Counted from the stretch's first letter, positions 22,649-34,666 are shown. The stretch is DNA of 64,000 bases from Thozetella sp. PMI_491 (GCA_021432635.1 MU270060.1:186001-250000), one strand, 5' to 3'. Notes: generated by a model not told the origin, from the sequence alone. Made by a program: numbers and translations.

Positions 22649-23383
22649 ATGAAGTCGATCATTGTCAGCCTCCTTGTCAGCCTCCAGGCCGTGAGCGCGC
22701 TCCCGAGCGACTATGCCACCCTCGAGGGCCGGCAGATCCAGACGACGTCGAACGACCTCAAGAACGGCGCTTGTAAGGACGTGACGTTCATCATGGCCCG
22801 TGGATCGACTGAGACTGGCAACATGGTAAGCCCGCCTTAGAGCGAATCGACTTATCAAAGTGCATTGCTAACACACATCTCCAACGCACAGGGCCAGATC
22901 CCGGGACCCCCGACTTGCTCCGGCCTGAAGCAGCAGCTTGGTGCCGACAAGGTGGCATGCCAGGGCGTCGGCACGGAGGACGGCTACCCTGCCACGCTGC
23001 AGGCCAACTTCCAGCCCAAGAACACGCAGGACTCGGCCATCAAGGGCGCTGTAGACATGGTCAACCTCGCAGCCACCAAGTGCCCTAACAGCCAGATCGT
23101 CATGGGCGGTTACTCTCAGGGCAGTGCCGTCGTCGACAACGCCATCCAGCAGATGGGCCCCGCCATGGCGGCTAAGGTCAAGGGCGTCGTGCTCTTCGGT
23201 TACACCCGCAATGCCCAGGACAACGCCCAGATCCCCGGCTACCCGAAGGCGCAGACCAAGATCTTCTGCGCCAACGGCGATCTTGTCTGCGACAACACCC
23301 TGACCATCACGGCCGCCCATCTGACCTACGCCCAGAACGCCCCCGAGGCGTCCAAGTTCCTGGCCTCCATGGTCCAGGCCTAA
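22649..23383 (+). CDS. Cutinase (secreted serine esterase)
   Basis: Two exons (22649-22825 and 22892-23383) with a 66-nt intron encode 222 residues. The signal peptide ([15 protein letters not shown]) is followed by the cutinase core: [13 protein letters not shown] (oxyanion-hole strand), the nucleophile motif [10 protein letters not shown] (Ser about 134), then DLVCDNT with the catalytic Asp and AAHLTY with the catalytic His. Four conserved cysteines match the two family disulfides. Length and motif order are standard for carbohydrate esterase family 5 cutinases, which hydrolyse the cutin polyester of plant cuticles and other esters outside the cell. The gene is strongly C-ending in third positions, unlike the surrounding DNA, consistent with high expression. 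It diverges from the CalB-type lipase upstream; both act on esters. Confidence 0.96.
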
Positions 23384-24425
23384 GCCATCCGGATCACAGC
23401 AAGGGGGAATACCATGCGGGAGGGATCCGCCCTCGGAGCTTGTACCCGCATACAGCGTTGTTGCATAGTCTCGAGGCGCAGGGATGATACCATGGGGATG
23501 ACAATTACGTCATATTTTTGTATTTAATTTGGGTTGTAAATTCCTTCGGAGCTGTGCTCCCATTTCTTTATATAAATATTTGCTATTGAATGGCATCGCT
23601 GTATGTAGCTCTCGCCGCTAGACTGTGAAAGTGAAGCAATCACTAGCACCCAAGCTAAATTAGGCCAGACTAATCAGGAATTGTACTGAATCACTTGAAA
23701 ATGTACTTCTCGGGGTCTTTTCGGATCCCGATGGCACTAGTGCGTTGGGACGGTTTGCAAAACATCATAGCCGTGCGCCGGCCGATGCGGGAGCATGTGA
23801 TGTACCATGTGCAGGCCACCACCCGCCCCAGCAACTCGCAAACAAAGCCAAGGCTCGGTTCGCTAGCAAGTGGTCGGGCAATTGCGGTATAGCTGGCAAC
23901 GTTCCCTCAATCGAGCCATCTGTGAAACAGCCAGAAGTAATATGTAGGTGGAGGCCCAGAAGCCCAAGCGCCATCTAACCCGCTCGTTCTCTATCGTCGT
24001 CGACATGCTTCACATTAGGCGTGGGTATTATGTGCTTTCATTAGAGGTTTACGACCGCTACCTCGTTGGTCCAAGGCAGATCTGGTAATCGCGGCACTAC
24101 CATAGTGTTATTAAATCGGACAGCAACCGCCAATATTTTCATATCCCGTGACTGTGACTTACGATAGCTGCTACCGCTGGCAGTTTATTCCTCGATATGG
24201 GACTTTCAGGTAGGCGGAATAGCTATATGACTACAATACTGTGACATCTTGATAGGCTCATCACGAGTCAGGATCCGATATCGGTGAAAAGAGTTACTGA
24301 AGCGTTGCTCGTAGTTCTTTCATGGCTAAACAAGGTAGGCGGTGAATTGTTTAAAATTTGCTTAGGTTAAGTGCCATAAACTAGTTCATTGTTTATATGC
24401 CGAAAGCTGTTACATGGAGTTATCT
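23384..24425. other. Intergenic, convergent
   Basis: 1 kb between the cutinase and the minus-strand gene that converges on it. Nothing recognised beyond 3' regions. Confidence 0.4.
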
Positions 24426-26262
24426 CTACACTCCAATCACTACTATGTCGGTGGGCATCCCACTTACTGCAACCTCGACTGACACTGTCTTCTGATCCGC
24501 TGTCACCTCAGACGTGCTCACCAGCTCGCCATCTTTGTATATGCCCCACCGTCCCTGTGGTAGCGTATTCACGTCCAGCTGGATCTGCCTCTCATCTCCA
24601 TCCCAAGTCTGCAGAGTGACAACTACCGCCCGCTCATCTTCATCCCACACACCGCGAAGGCAGTCCACTCCGCTCTCAAGGGTGAAGCCGTCAACCCACG
24701 GTCTAGCCTCCACTTCTTCCTTCGTCCAGGGAGCTTCCCACATCTTCCTCTGTCCGTCCTTTATATTCAGACGACCATAGCCGATGCCGGCGTTTCCCGT
24801 GTATGCGTCGCCGTAGGTCCAGTTCCCTTCGGCATCCCACCCGATATCGCAACGATCGTAGTAAAGCCCACCGTTCTCCCATTTTGGGCGAAGGAATGTG
24901 TCGGCATGGCTCAAGAGGGCTGATAAATCCTCCCCGCCTTCAACTTCCGACAGCCACTGGGCAGCATATCCGAACGTGGGCGACATGTACAGTTTCGTCG
25001 TATGAGGCTGTCCCTCAACCAATGCTTTGGCCCGCTCCAGGGTTGCAAGAGATGTTGGATCGGCGCCCTCTATTCTTACCAACTCGCGGATTTTGTTGGC
25101 GGTCGTCTGTGGATTGATATTGATTCTATCACCCACTCGCTGCAAATACCCGTAGCCGGTTGCTGGATAGAGCGATTGGACAAACTCATGATTCCACGAC
25201 ATGAACGACATCGCCCTGAGACTATAGTCAGAATGCCACATCCACGAGAAACTAAATATCTTCGATGTCGTACCAAATAGTGTGAGAGATGTCGTCTGCA
25301 TCAACGATTTTCTCCTGTCTGGTCATCCAGAACCTTCGGAACAGGCCGCCCTCCCCGACGAAGCCGTTTTTCTTGGCCCATGCCGCCTGATACTTGGGCA
25401 GCACCTCATCGGAAACCTTGGTCCCATCCGTGATGTCATTGTAACGCAACGCGAGTAGCTACTAGCATATCAGTATGTCTGCATGTACTAGGAGCTCTTC
25501 CGAGTTACCGGGAATTGGTTGCAAATGATAAAAACGAGATTAGGCTCGCAACAGACGCCCATCCAGTTTTCACGCTCCATGTCCTTAAGAATGGCTTGCT
25601 GCAACGAGAGTCGTGTGTAGCTGAATTTCTCGGGTCCGAGTCCCCAAAACAGTGGGTTCCAGTTGAAGACGATGCTGTCTTCCTCGTCGAATCGGTTGTC
25701 TGCAAAGAGCATGGTATAGAGCGAGACCATCAGGAGCAGGTGTCCAGAGTACTATATGCGGCCAAGTTAGATTCTCGGCACTCCACTTGATGTTGAGAGG
25801 CGATACCATGATGTTCTCCTTGCAAACCGGATCCGCCCATGGCTTCCTGAGCTCCTTGATGCCAGGATCGACTCTAATCCCAGACTGGCTGGTCAGATAC
25901 CAGTACCCCCAAACCTCCCTGCACATCATCTTGTTGATCTGCTTCGATATCAAATCCTTGAACATGCCACGCATGGCCGGAAGACGGTGATAATGCGCCG
26001 CTCCCGCAGCGTACGTCATGGTAGCAATCTGATACCGAAACGCGGTGTCCCATTCTTGACCGGGTTCCTGGGAGCCCATGTGCGCCCATTCGCCTTGCGG
26101 CAAAGAGGCGAGGTTGTAGAAGTGACGGATATGCCCGCATTGCTCACGTGTTAGCTTTGGGTGCTTGTCGAACCTCCGAAGATCGAGCTTCTGCGATGGA
26201 ATCGTGGAAAGGTTCGTGGTAGGTGCAACCTTGCTGGAGGTGATGGTCGTAGTCTGGCTCAT
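24426..26262 (-). CDS. Linalool dehydratase/isomerase-domain protein
   Basis: Four exons (26262-25807, 25751-25509, 25458-25274, 25215-24426) with introns of 50-58 nt give 557 residues. After about 35 residues the protein enters the alpha/alpha-barrel of the linalool dehydratase/isomerase family (PF18566 type). Recognisable segments are GQEWDTAFRYQIATMTYA, REVWGYWY, DSIVFNWNPLFWGLGPEKFSYTRLS, MGVCCEPNLVFIICNQFP, the DDISHTIW-AMSFMSWN junction and SPTFGYAAQWLSE. No signal peptide is seen with the chosen start; a start 63 bp upstream adds an unlikely hydrophobic stretch. The bacterial founder isomerises and dehydrates monoterpene alcohols. Fungal members are scarcely characterised and may act on terpenoid or polyketide alcohols, so substrate is unknown. 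It sits divergently next to a tyrosinase gene. Confidence 0.88.
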
Positions 26263-28145
26263 CTTGAATATAGTCGTAAGATAGCAGTTTATAGTTTTAT
26301 AGCAAGACGGTAGGACGTTCTCCATACACGTGTGGCTGTCTTGCTGGGCGCATTCAATCTTGTGCTATATATTGAGCATTAAAAACCTGACTGCCGCTCC
26401 TCCGAGCCACCTAACCCCGCATCTGACAGCACTCAGCGCGCTGGCTGCGCCGCGCAGACACTTATCCCTTTTCGCTTGATTTCCGTTCAGAGATGTGTCG
26501 CCACGACTCCACTCCTGCTCTCATGCGTACTACATCTGATGCTCTAGACCCAGCAAGCTGCTTCCTCCTGCGCCACGAGTATTGAAAGCAGAAAAACAAA
26601 ATACGCTACCTTATCTAGCCACCTTAATATTTAGGGCTTATTGATGTTTATAATCATAACTTTCTTCATTGTCAAAATTTGGCATATTCCGCTAGAAGGC
26701 CTCGTAACAGGCACAGTAAGTCCTCTGTTGATGTTGTCGAGTTCGAGTCCTTGACTTGGCCAAATGGCGGCCGCCGTGCGGCGGAGTGAGACAAGTAAGT
26801 CATCCTTGGTGCCATGACAAGCCCGCGGAATTATTGCTAGTCTAGGGATAGAATAGGCTACTGATCACATGTCTGTGTTTGGTCCGCTTTTACGAGTCTA
26901 ACGACAGAGTAGGCTACTGGCTACTTGCGGATGTTATCGGTCCGCTCGGCATGACGACAGCTTACGGGTTTGGTTAAGTTGCGCTATAGTAGCCACCGTC
27001 TTGTGTTATGTAACGCAGTGGGCGTACAAGCCTGAGTATAATGCATCGATGCGGTTCACAACATCTGATCTAGTCAGCCAATCAAGTGGGTGCATCGGGA
27101 CGTTGGTTGCCGCGATTCGATAGAACAGAGAATGAATAGTCTGTCGTGATGGGATGCATAAAGCTGAAGTATCCCAGTCTATCTCGTTGGCTCTTCTGGC
27201 TAATTAATAGCGCTCGGGAAGTTCATCTTGACCTCTGCCCCGCAAAAGTTGGTGAGTTCGTCTCCATATTGCAACACATCTGGTTTGAAGCGAAGGCTGA
27301 TGGCCATTCGCCTCTCGTGCAGGAAGCCAACCGCAGAGTCTCCTGTCGCTGGACCTGCAACTGTCACCACGAAGCCCTGGTAGATCGACGACATCCATGG
27401 GCACTCTTGCTCCCCGTCTGCAGCATCATCCTAGATGATGGTCAAGTAGTCGACCTAGAGATACATTTAACCAAGGTAGGCGGTTGTGACAAAAGAGCAA
27501 TATTACTAGTCTCAACTGCGATTTTGAAGATAGCAGAGAAGGGCCCGTCTCCGGAGTACTGAAAACTGGAAGCTGTTTGCGCTCTTCTTCTCTTTGCCAT
27601 AAATGCTATTTTAGGCTCGAATTTTAAAGTGCCTCTCAGCCCTTCCTGCCGTGAACCAAGATATCCTGTCTAGCCTATTTCATGGTATCTCGCGAGCCGA
27701 CGGATATGCTATGGCTTCCCATTATTACGGTGTGGCTTCTTGACTACCCCTGCTCCCTATGCGGTGTATTTTTATTATACAAAAGCCTTGAGACTAGGCA
27801 TGTGCCCGCCTTTCTTTTTATTTGCAGGAAACCCCGCCGATCCGACCAGTGAGACATCCCCCGCCATCTGCAGCGGACAGGAACAGCCCAGTAATAGCCA
27901 AAGCAACCTTGTTGACAGGTTCCGGCCGCGTCAGCTCTAGCATAGCGTTGGTTTAGATGCAGCGGTACAACCTAGACTGCGTCGCTGCAACCCTTTGTGC
28001 ATAAGATACCGGCGCTACTTTCCGTATCCATACGTTGTACGAAATATATATAGACGCAGCGGAACCCCAAATACTGATCCATTTCCCTCGGATTCTGCTG
28101 ATTACAATCCATTTCGACTCGTCCGTCCCACAAACTAAAAATCCG
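26263..28145. other. Intergenic between LDI-type gene and tyrosinase
   Basis: 1.9 kb bidirectional promoter region. It contains a diverged tandem duplication (26840-26946, listed separately). A minus-strand open frame at 27394-27200 begins IYQGFVVTVAG and faintly resembles the first strands of a BRCT-like domain, but is too short to call. Confidence 0.4.
26840..26946. repeat. Diverged tandem duplication, about 50-bp units
   Basis: Units 26840-26888 and 26896-26946 both begin GTCTA, share TAGGCTACTG in the middle and end GGTCCGCT. Differences are mostly transitions, as expected after RIP or plain decay. Confidence 0.5.
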
Positions 28146-29195
28146 ATGCAGAATTTTCCCATCGTGCCTACGCTCTCTGCGTGGTTGACCGCACTGCTCT
28201 TCCTCTGCGGTATCCAAGCTAAAACTCTCTGCACACCCGGAAATGTAGCCGTCCGGAAGGAGTGGGGATCGTTAACAAAATCTCAGCGCAGCGACTACAT
28301 TGGAGCGGTGCTCTGCATGCAGAAGCTTCCTTCGATCTACAATCTGCCGGGCACCAAGTCGCGCTACGATGACTTCGGCGCGACACACGTCAACCTAACC
28401 ACAAGTATCCATTTGGACGGCATCTTCTTCCACTGGCACCGGGAATTTGTCTACCTCTGGGAAACAGCGCTGCGTACCGAGTGCGGCTACAAGGGTTACC
28501 AGCCGTACTGGGATTGGCTTCGCTGGCCGGAGCTCGCCAAGAGTCCATTGTTTGACGGGAGCGAGACAAGCTTGAGTGGGAACGGCGAGTACATACCGAA
28601 TCGTGACCCTTATGCCGGGTTTGACAACATTCCGCTGCCCATAGGGACTGGCGGGGGTTGCGTCGTGGATGGGCCGTTTGTTAACATGACTGTCAACCTG
28701 GGGCCTTTTGACTTTGGTCTTATCTACACAGGCCTACCAGCCAACTGGACGGCGTACAACCCTCGATGCTTGATTCGTGATCTCAACGATTATGGCATGC
28801 AGCGATTCAACAACCATTCTGTCATCGAGGAACTCCTGGCTCAGGAGGATATGGGATCGTTCCAGTACTACATGAGTCAGGGCAATATCATGGGACCGCA
28901 TGCCGGCGGCCACTACGCTCTGGGATATGCCCTGTACGACTTCTTCGCATCGCCCCTCGACCCGGCCTTCTTCTTGCACCATGGCCAGGTTGACCGCATG
29001 TGGCTGCTCTGGCAGGAGAAGAAGCCCGCTACGCGGTGGTACGCGCTAAACGGAACCAGCACGGTCTTCAACGGAAACAGCACCCCGGAGGTCACCCTTG
29101 ACACGGAGATCACCTTTGGTCTCCTCGGGAAGACACGTACGTTGAAGGAAGTAGCCAATCCGAGGGCTGGCCACTATTGCTATCGATACGAGTAG
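28146..29195 (+). CDS. Secreted tyrosinase (type-3 copper monooxygenase)
   Basis: Single exon, 349 residues. A signal peptide (residues about 1-24, ending near IQAKT) precedes a compact tyrosinase domain. The CuA site is built from HVNLTTSIHLDGIFFHWHREF with three histidines. The CuB site comes from HAGGHYALG and DPAFFLHHGQVDRMW. Several N-glycosylation sequons (NLT, NMT, NWT, NHS, NGT, NST) fit secretion. Unlike the long mushroom-type enzymes there is no large C-terminal latency domain, placing it with the short secreted ascomycete tyrosinases, which oxidise monophenols or diphenols (pigment, phenolic metabolites, or peptide tyrosines). It is divergent to the LDI-type gene, and the two could share a promoter region. 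The start is the ATG that gives the signal peptide; an upstream in-frame extension is unlikely coding. Confidence 0.94.
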   Translation: MQNFPIVPTLSAWLTALLFLCGIQAKTLCTPGNVAVRKEWGSLTKSQRSDYIGAVLCMQKLPSIYNLPGTKSRYDDFGATHVNLTTSIHLDGIFFHWHREFVYLWETALRTECGYKGYQPYWDWLRWPELAKSPLFDGSETSLSGNGEYIPNRDPYAGFDNIPLPIGTGGGCVVDGPFVNMTVNLGPFDFGLIYTGLPANWTAYNPRCLIRDLNDYGMQRFNNHSVIEELLAQEDMGSFQYYMSQGNIMGPHAGGHYALGYALYDFFASPLDPAFFLHHGQVDRMWLLWQEKKPATRWYALNGTSTVFNGNSTPEVTLDTEITFGLLGKTRTLKEVANPRAGHYCYRYE

Positions 29196-29423
29196 TCAAT
29201 CATTATCGAGAGGTAGTCATCTACCACAAAAGAAGCGGCGGATATAGAAGCAGGTAAAATTGCAACGTATTATTGGATTATAGCATTATTCATAACCCTA
29301 AACTTTTATTCCGAGGATGTGAGCTCAAATTGTAAGTTGAAGGATACCTTTGAGGATATTATCACGGTTGAAACTAGTAGTGGAACCTCTAGGTTAGAGA
29401 TCAGTCGGCACTGTTGCGTCCTT

Positions 29424-31894
29424 TCACGTCTGACTGAGGAACATCCTCGAGTAGCCAGTGATGTTCCACTCTCCCGTGTTGGTGTTCAGGGTCAAATTTG
29501 TCGGGTGCGTCTGCCCGCCGCGAACAGCACCCGCCTCGACCGATCCTCCCGCCACCGGCCTGGTTAGGTGGTTTGCCCCCGCCGCCATGGTGAAGTTGGC
29601 GAGCGGCAGATCCCACCCGACGCGCTCAACAACAGTGGGAGTACCTGCTGCGATGTGAGTTTCCAAGATCAAGGATGGCGGGTGAGAAGACAGGGCAACG
29701 CACCGAAGAACTGAGCCTTCATCTCCTGCGGCGTCAAAGACACCCGGAAATAGCCGCGGTAGTACCCCTCCTGCCACTGCAGTTCGGAGTTGAGGTCAAG
29801 ATTCTGACCTGCCTGAGAGTTCACTGTGTCGATCGGGCTGTAAGCTCCCGCACCCACCGAAGTGATGGCTGTTCCTGCAAGCTCGACACCGATCGCCCCC
29901 TCGCCACTCTCGCTGTTGTATTCTTTCTCGTCCAGCCAGACGAGATCAGAAACCTATTTTTCACCTAATTAAGTCATGTACGTGTATGAGCTATCCTTTT
30001 GGCTGGCACTTACCCAGTTCTGGTGACTGTCGCCCGCCAAGATGATGTTGTTCCCAATGTTGTTATCGTACAGGTGCTTGAGCGTCCGGTTGCGGTTCGC
30101 AGTGTAACCCTTTGGGGTATGTTAGCCAGCTGAGAAGCACTAAGATGTACCTCGAGACACTTACATCCCACGAGTCGAGGAATGGACCAGCCCAAGAGTT
30201 GATGCTGGAGAAAACGGTCTGCTGGCCGACCATGCGCCAAGTCGCCCCACGAGCGGCGGACTCGGAAAGCTGGCGGTAGAACCACTTCTCCTGATGCGAG
30301 CCCATCAATGTACGCGAGGCCTCATCCTTAATCAGACCGATATACTCGGTGAACGAGGAACCTAGTCTATAGTTAACACAACATCTACACTGCTTTTAGA
30401 ATCAAATAGCCTAAGGATGTTGACGAACCGAGGTCTGTGATGCTACGGTCGTACTGCCGAGTGTCGAGGATGACGAGATCCAAGAGCGTGCCCATCTGGA
30501 AGGACCTCCAGATGCGCAGGTTATCATCGAGATCCACCTGGCTGCCACGATGTTAGCTCGGGCTATTGCTGCATCCAGGTCAGGGCTCACCGGATCGGCA
30601 TCCACTCATAGTAGGATCTGACTGCATTCATCTTGCGCTGCTCGACACTAATCTTGGGCGAAATGTTGAGGAAGGAGTTTTCGGTGTTGTAAAGCGCCGA
30701 AGACCCATCGCGATAGGTATTATCAGCGACCTCTACATAGCGGTTAGACTTGGTTGCCCGCGAACAGGCCGAGAACGAATGTTAGCCTTGAGGACTCACC
30801 GTGGTCGTCCCAAGTTGTGATCCAAGTAAAGTTCTGCATCAGCCCTAGCAGATCTGCGTCGGTACGGTACTGAGTTCGCCAAGTTAGGACTCGACTGGCT
30901 TTATTAGCTCGACCTGAGACTGACCTGATTGTGGCGCGTGCGATATTGAGGAAGGCTGTACAGAATAGCCCGCGGGTTATGGGCTCTCGGACCGCCAGTG
31001 GAAGACTCGTAGATGAAGTCTCCAAGATGTAGCTGCCGCATGTTGAGATGGTATGGGTCAAACGAGGGATGCAGGTCCACATACCACAAAGTCTTGGTTG
31101 CCCTTCCTCGCGGCGTTGCCATAGGCGTTGAAATACCCTTGAGCTGGGCCATATTAGTATGGCTAGCAGCAGTAGTAGAGAGCCATCAACTTACGATAGT
31201 TAGCACACGAGAAGACTGCAAAGCTGAGCTCCGAAACGGTGTCATTGGTGGCCGGCGAAGTCTTCATACGGCCCATGGGGCTCGTCTTCTCAGAGCCGCA
31301 CACGTTGAACTGGTACGTGTACTGGGTAAAGGGCTTCAGCCCCGTAGCTTCAACCTGCGACGTTTGTAAGCTGCGGGCCAGTTTGCAAAGTCAACGCCTA
31401 ATACTCACCTTCACCGTATAGTCGATGTCACTAGTGGTGTAAGCGGTGCCTGTGGACACAATGCGCGTGCTTGTGCTGGAGAAGGTGCCATTGCAGAACC
31501 TCCGTGGCTGGAACACCTTCCATTCGACGCAGATGGGGTTTGCGTCGGCCTGGATGTAGACTTCCCTGTCGGTGTTGTACATGGGCGCGGTCCCCTCAAC
31601 CGTGACGTTGCTGGTGTCGGAGCTCATCGTAGGAGCGACCCTGGTCCAGAGAATCACACTATCGGCGTACGGGTCGCCAGACGCCACGCCGTGGGTGAAA
31701 TTGAGCTGGTCCGGCGTGTAAGCGATCGAGTCTCGCTTCATACTCCGGCGGTGCACCTTGGGCACATCGATGCCAAGGCCGGCGTGGGCCTCTCGGAGCG
31801 AGGGACTGCGGTAGTTGATGTTCGCCTCGAAGGAGGCAACACCCAGGGCGGGCAGGAGGCTCCCGCCTACGAGTAGAGCTGCCAGGCCATGCAT
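29424..31894 (-). CDS. Secreted PhoD-type alkaline phosphatase
   Basis: Eleven exons all join in frame: 31894-31409, 31354-31195, 31143-31085, 31032-30925, 30869-30800, 30732-30591, 30541-30429, 30361-30165, 30109-30014, 29953-29704, 29647-29424. The product is 634 residues. After a signal peptide (GLAALLVGGSLLPALGVAS) comes the PhoD N-terminal domain (FTHGVASGDPYADSVILWTRVAP). The phosphatase core follows with SCANYPQGYFNAYGNAA, LHLGDFIYE, TTWDDHEVADN, VILDTRQYD and ILAGDSHQNW, which carry the expected Asp, Tyr, Asn and His metal-site residues. PhoD enzymes release phosphate from mono- and diesters using Ca/Fe. The gene is unusually intron-dense for this window, ten introns of 44-80 nt. It converges on the tyrosinase gene, with about 230 bp between stop codons. 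Expression under phosphate starvation is likely but not shown by a site I can see. Confidence 0.94.
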
Positions 31895-32988
31895 CTTGGG
31901 CAGATTTGTCTTTCGCTGTGTCACACACGGTCTCTTGCTCACCCGTCCGGGCACTCAGGCCGTTGGTATTTAAGCATTTGAAGCTGTAAATCGCCATGTT
32001 AGCTTGCAGCTGCAAAAGTCTCGGGCAGCGGTAGCACCATGCAGCGTTTAATTGGATTTAGACATTGTTGTGCAGATAGCTATGTCGCTGGGAGCGCACG
32101 TGGGCTCGATGGACGGTGGCAACAGGGGTGCTGCGATTCGATAGCCGGGAATAATGTTAAAAATACTTCCCCGGTCCCGCCTTTGCCTACTTCGACAGAT
32201 GGGGAGCTCTGGAATGGGCATCGCGCCTGGTCAAACTCCCAACCTGGCTAACCCCAGACCTGACTAAAACCTAATCTGCCACTGGTGGGAGCTCGCGTGG
32301 GCTCTACTATCTATGCTATCGGGAAGCCGGGCACTTTCTGCGATATAAGCCTATTGCAATATAGGCTGGAGACTGCGAGCGCGTCTCCGCTGTAAGCCAG
32401 TCTATTGGAGCTGGACAATTTTTGGTGACCGAGCCAAGTCGGCACCAGTCATGTGATTGGGTTTCTCGCCGCAGCGTATCTGGCGGACATGCTGCTAACA
32501 GGCCATTTTCCTTTGCAATTTCATCTTGTAAACTGTGTAGAGATCTCCTCCCGAGTGCTGTAGCACCACCCAATTGAGAAGATTAAGTTAGTGGCATTTT
32601 CCGTGTTCAGAAGGGTGGGGCCCGTGTCAAGTAGGACTTGTGGGGCTATCCAGGCCAACGATGTCCTATCCACAGACCTCCGTCCATGAGGCGCCTTGAC
32701 TTCACCATCTGTTCTGTTGATATTCCCATAAGCGAAAGAACACTCACATTGGTTGAGAGACTATTTCCAATACCTAGGACTTTGGTAGATCGCAGGGGAT
32801 AGCAGCTTTCCAATAGAAATCCTGCTGCCTACTCCACAGTAGACGGAAAGGTCCTGGACACGGGGCTCAGCCCCACTTGAAGCCGCCGGAGGGCGGTTTA
32901 AAAGTCGAGGCGGTCTCCTCTGGGCCAGAGCGGCGCGACGATAGCCTGTTTCACCTTCGGCTTTCAACCCACAACACCAGCTGGCACA
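31895..32988. other. Intergenic, divergent
   Basis: 1.1 kb between the phosphatase and the 2EXR-type gene. A TTTAAAA motif near 32896-32902 is a possible TATA box for the plus-strand gene, about 90 bp from its ATG. No coding feature seen. Confidence 0.4.
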
Positions 32989-34095
32989 ATGAGGAGTCAG
33001 CGTCGCCCCCTCTGGCTTTTGCTATTACTGCTTCCGATATACACCGTGCAGCTTCCGGCACGCGCACTTGTTAAAGGGACAGTTGCTTGGGCGAGATGGC
33101 GATTGAACTGGACGCTGCGCCACGGCAGGCGCTCCGTACACGCGAGATCCCACATCACTGAGAAGAGTCAGGTGCAGCAAACCTCACCGTTCCTACGCTT
33201 GCCGGCCGAGCTCCGCTTGCGCATCTATAAATATGCCGTCCAAGGCGGCAAACAGAAACACTTCAGGACAGGCGGATGCATCGTGCAGCCCGGCGTGGGC
33301 CTAGGGGCCATCTGTGTAGAATCTTACGGCCCTTACCCATCCGCATGGCAGCCCGATCAACGGATACGGTCCGATGCCGATCCCCCCAGCTCGATCCTTC
33401 CCCGCTTGCTTGCCCTTGGTGCTTCGGCAATTGACACCATCGTCTTTCCACCAAGCCGGGGATGCGTCCGGTACGGCTGCGCCTGTATCATGCTCTGCGG
33501 AGATACCGACGGAGTCTGGCCAGGGACACTCCCCACCGCCAGCCCCTTGAGCTACTGTGATGTCACAACTTTGCTACGCGTCTGCAGGACATTCTACACT
33601 GAGACGCTGTCGATGCTATATGCAGATAACACATTCAGCTTGTTCGGCGTCGAGATGATCCCGTTCGTGGAGCGGAACGTCAGTCCCGACGGTCTCCACT
33701 GCGTCCGGTATGTACATCTCATCTTGAGGCTAGATGCCGCTCGATGGGCCGACGCGAAAAGGAAGCGAGAGGTGACAGAGGCCATGAAGTGTCTGAAGTC
33801 GTCCTTTAGCGGGCTGCGACAGCTCGATCTCGAGGTCGTCATCACCTGGGGCCAGCCAGCAGCGCCAAACCAGCTATGGAATTGGCTCACGCAAGATTTG
33901 CTGGGCCAGCTAACGGGGCTCGACGAGCTTGTTCTGAAAGTCTCGGTGCTCAAGCCACTGGCGAAACCTGAAGATTATCGGTACGGGTACGACGACTGGA
34001 CGCCCGAAATAGAGGCACTCAGCTCCTGGAACGTGGACGACTACCAAAAGTTAAAGCTCACCGTCGGGACAACATCCACGGGTAATGAGGGATGA
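32989..34095 (+). CDS. 2EXR/DUF7730-type F-box-like protein
   Basis: Single exon, 368 residues, beginning with a basic segment and a hydrophobic leucine run (LWLLLLLLPIYTV) that could be a signal anchor. At residues about 67-85, FLRLPAELRLRIYKYAV is the signature of the fungal 2EXR/DUF7730 family, related to F-box motifs. The later segment VTTLLRVCRTFYTETLSMLYADNTFSLF is the second family hallmark. The C-terminal half is leucine-spaced, with DLEVVITWG and LDELVLKVSVL as probable beta strands. Members form large expanded families in filamentous ascomycetes and their biochemical role is not established. The N-terminal hydrophobic run is unusual for this family and may mean the true start is the next ATG or that this copy is membrane-tethered. 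Confidence 0.75.
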   Translation: MRSQRRPLWLLLLLLPIYTVQLPARALVKGTVAWARWRLNWTLRHGRRSVHARSHITEKSQVQQTSPFLRLPAELRLRIYKYAVQGGKQKHFRTGGCIVQPGVGLGAICVESYGPYPSAWQPDQRIRSDADPPSSILPRLLALGASAIDTIVFPPSRGCVRYGCACIMLCGDTDGVWPGTLPTASPLSYCDVTTLLRVCRTFYTETLSMLYADNTFSLFGVEMIPFVERNVSPDGLHCVRYVHLILRLDAARWADAKRKREVTEAMKCLKSSFSGLRQLDLEVVITWGQPAAPNQLWNWLTQDLLGQLTGLDELVLKVSVLKPLAKPEDYRYGYDDWTPEIEALSSWNVDDYQKLKLTVGTTSTGNEG

Positions 34096-34666
34096 ACAGC
34101 GACTACTGGATAATACCGAGGCTACAAAGCTCGCATTCCGTAGCCTTAGCATACCTATTGATTCTTTATGCCACAAGAGAGAACCCACCTGACCTTCGAA
34201 CGTGTACCTGATTTCGTCCAGTTCCTATCCGTTTGTTAAGGTCGAGTCCAGATCCAGCATGGCTGAGCCTAGTACAAAGCGGCCAGCCTCCCACCATTAA
34301 TGCCATTGTTAGATATTGTTCAGCTGAGGCGTGCGAATATTGAAGCGGCACACCGTCTATGCATAATTGACTACTAGTTTCGTATAGCCCAGCCACATTC
34401 TCGCCGCCCCACCTTGCCGAAAAAGCAATTCTCAAGCGCACTCCTGTCTCAGCAACTCCAGCTTAGGGTCAGATGGTGCGCAACTTTGCCAAAGGGGGTC
34501 CAGCTCGCAAATATATGGCGTTCAGCCTCGCCGAAGGTATATTCTTGTTGTGTACTTAAAAGGTGCAAGCGAACACTCAGGGGTCTTTGACAGATCCTGC
34601 GAGCGTCAATAGCTATACCTATCAGCTCTAGTGCAGGACAGATTACCCAATTGTTCATTTGACACT
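34096..34666. other. Intergenic, tandem
   Basis: 570 bp between two plus-strand genes, holding the HET gene promoter. No other feature recognised. Confidence 0.4.

Noticed and set aside
26690-26765. tRNA-like T-arm (GTTCGAGTCC) near 26740
   Set aside because: No A box and the arms do not pair; not a tRNA.
27200-27394. Possible BRCT-like fragment (IYQGFVVTVAG) on the minus strand
   Set aside because: Only the first strand resembles the domain; the rest lacks the conserved Trp and Gly positions.
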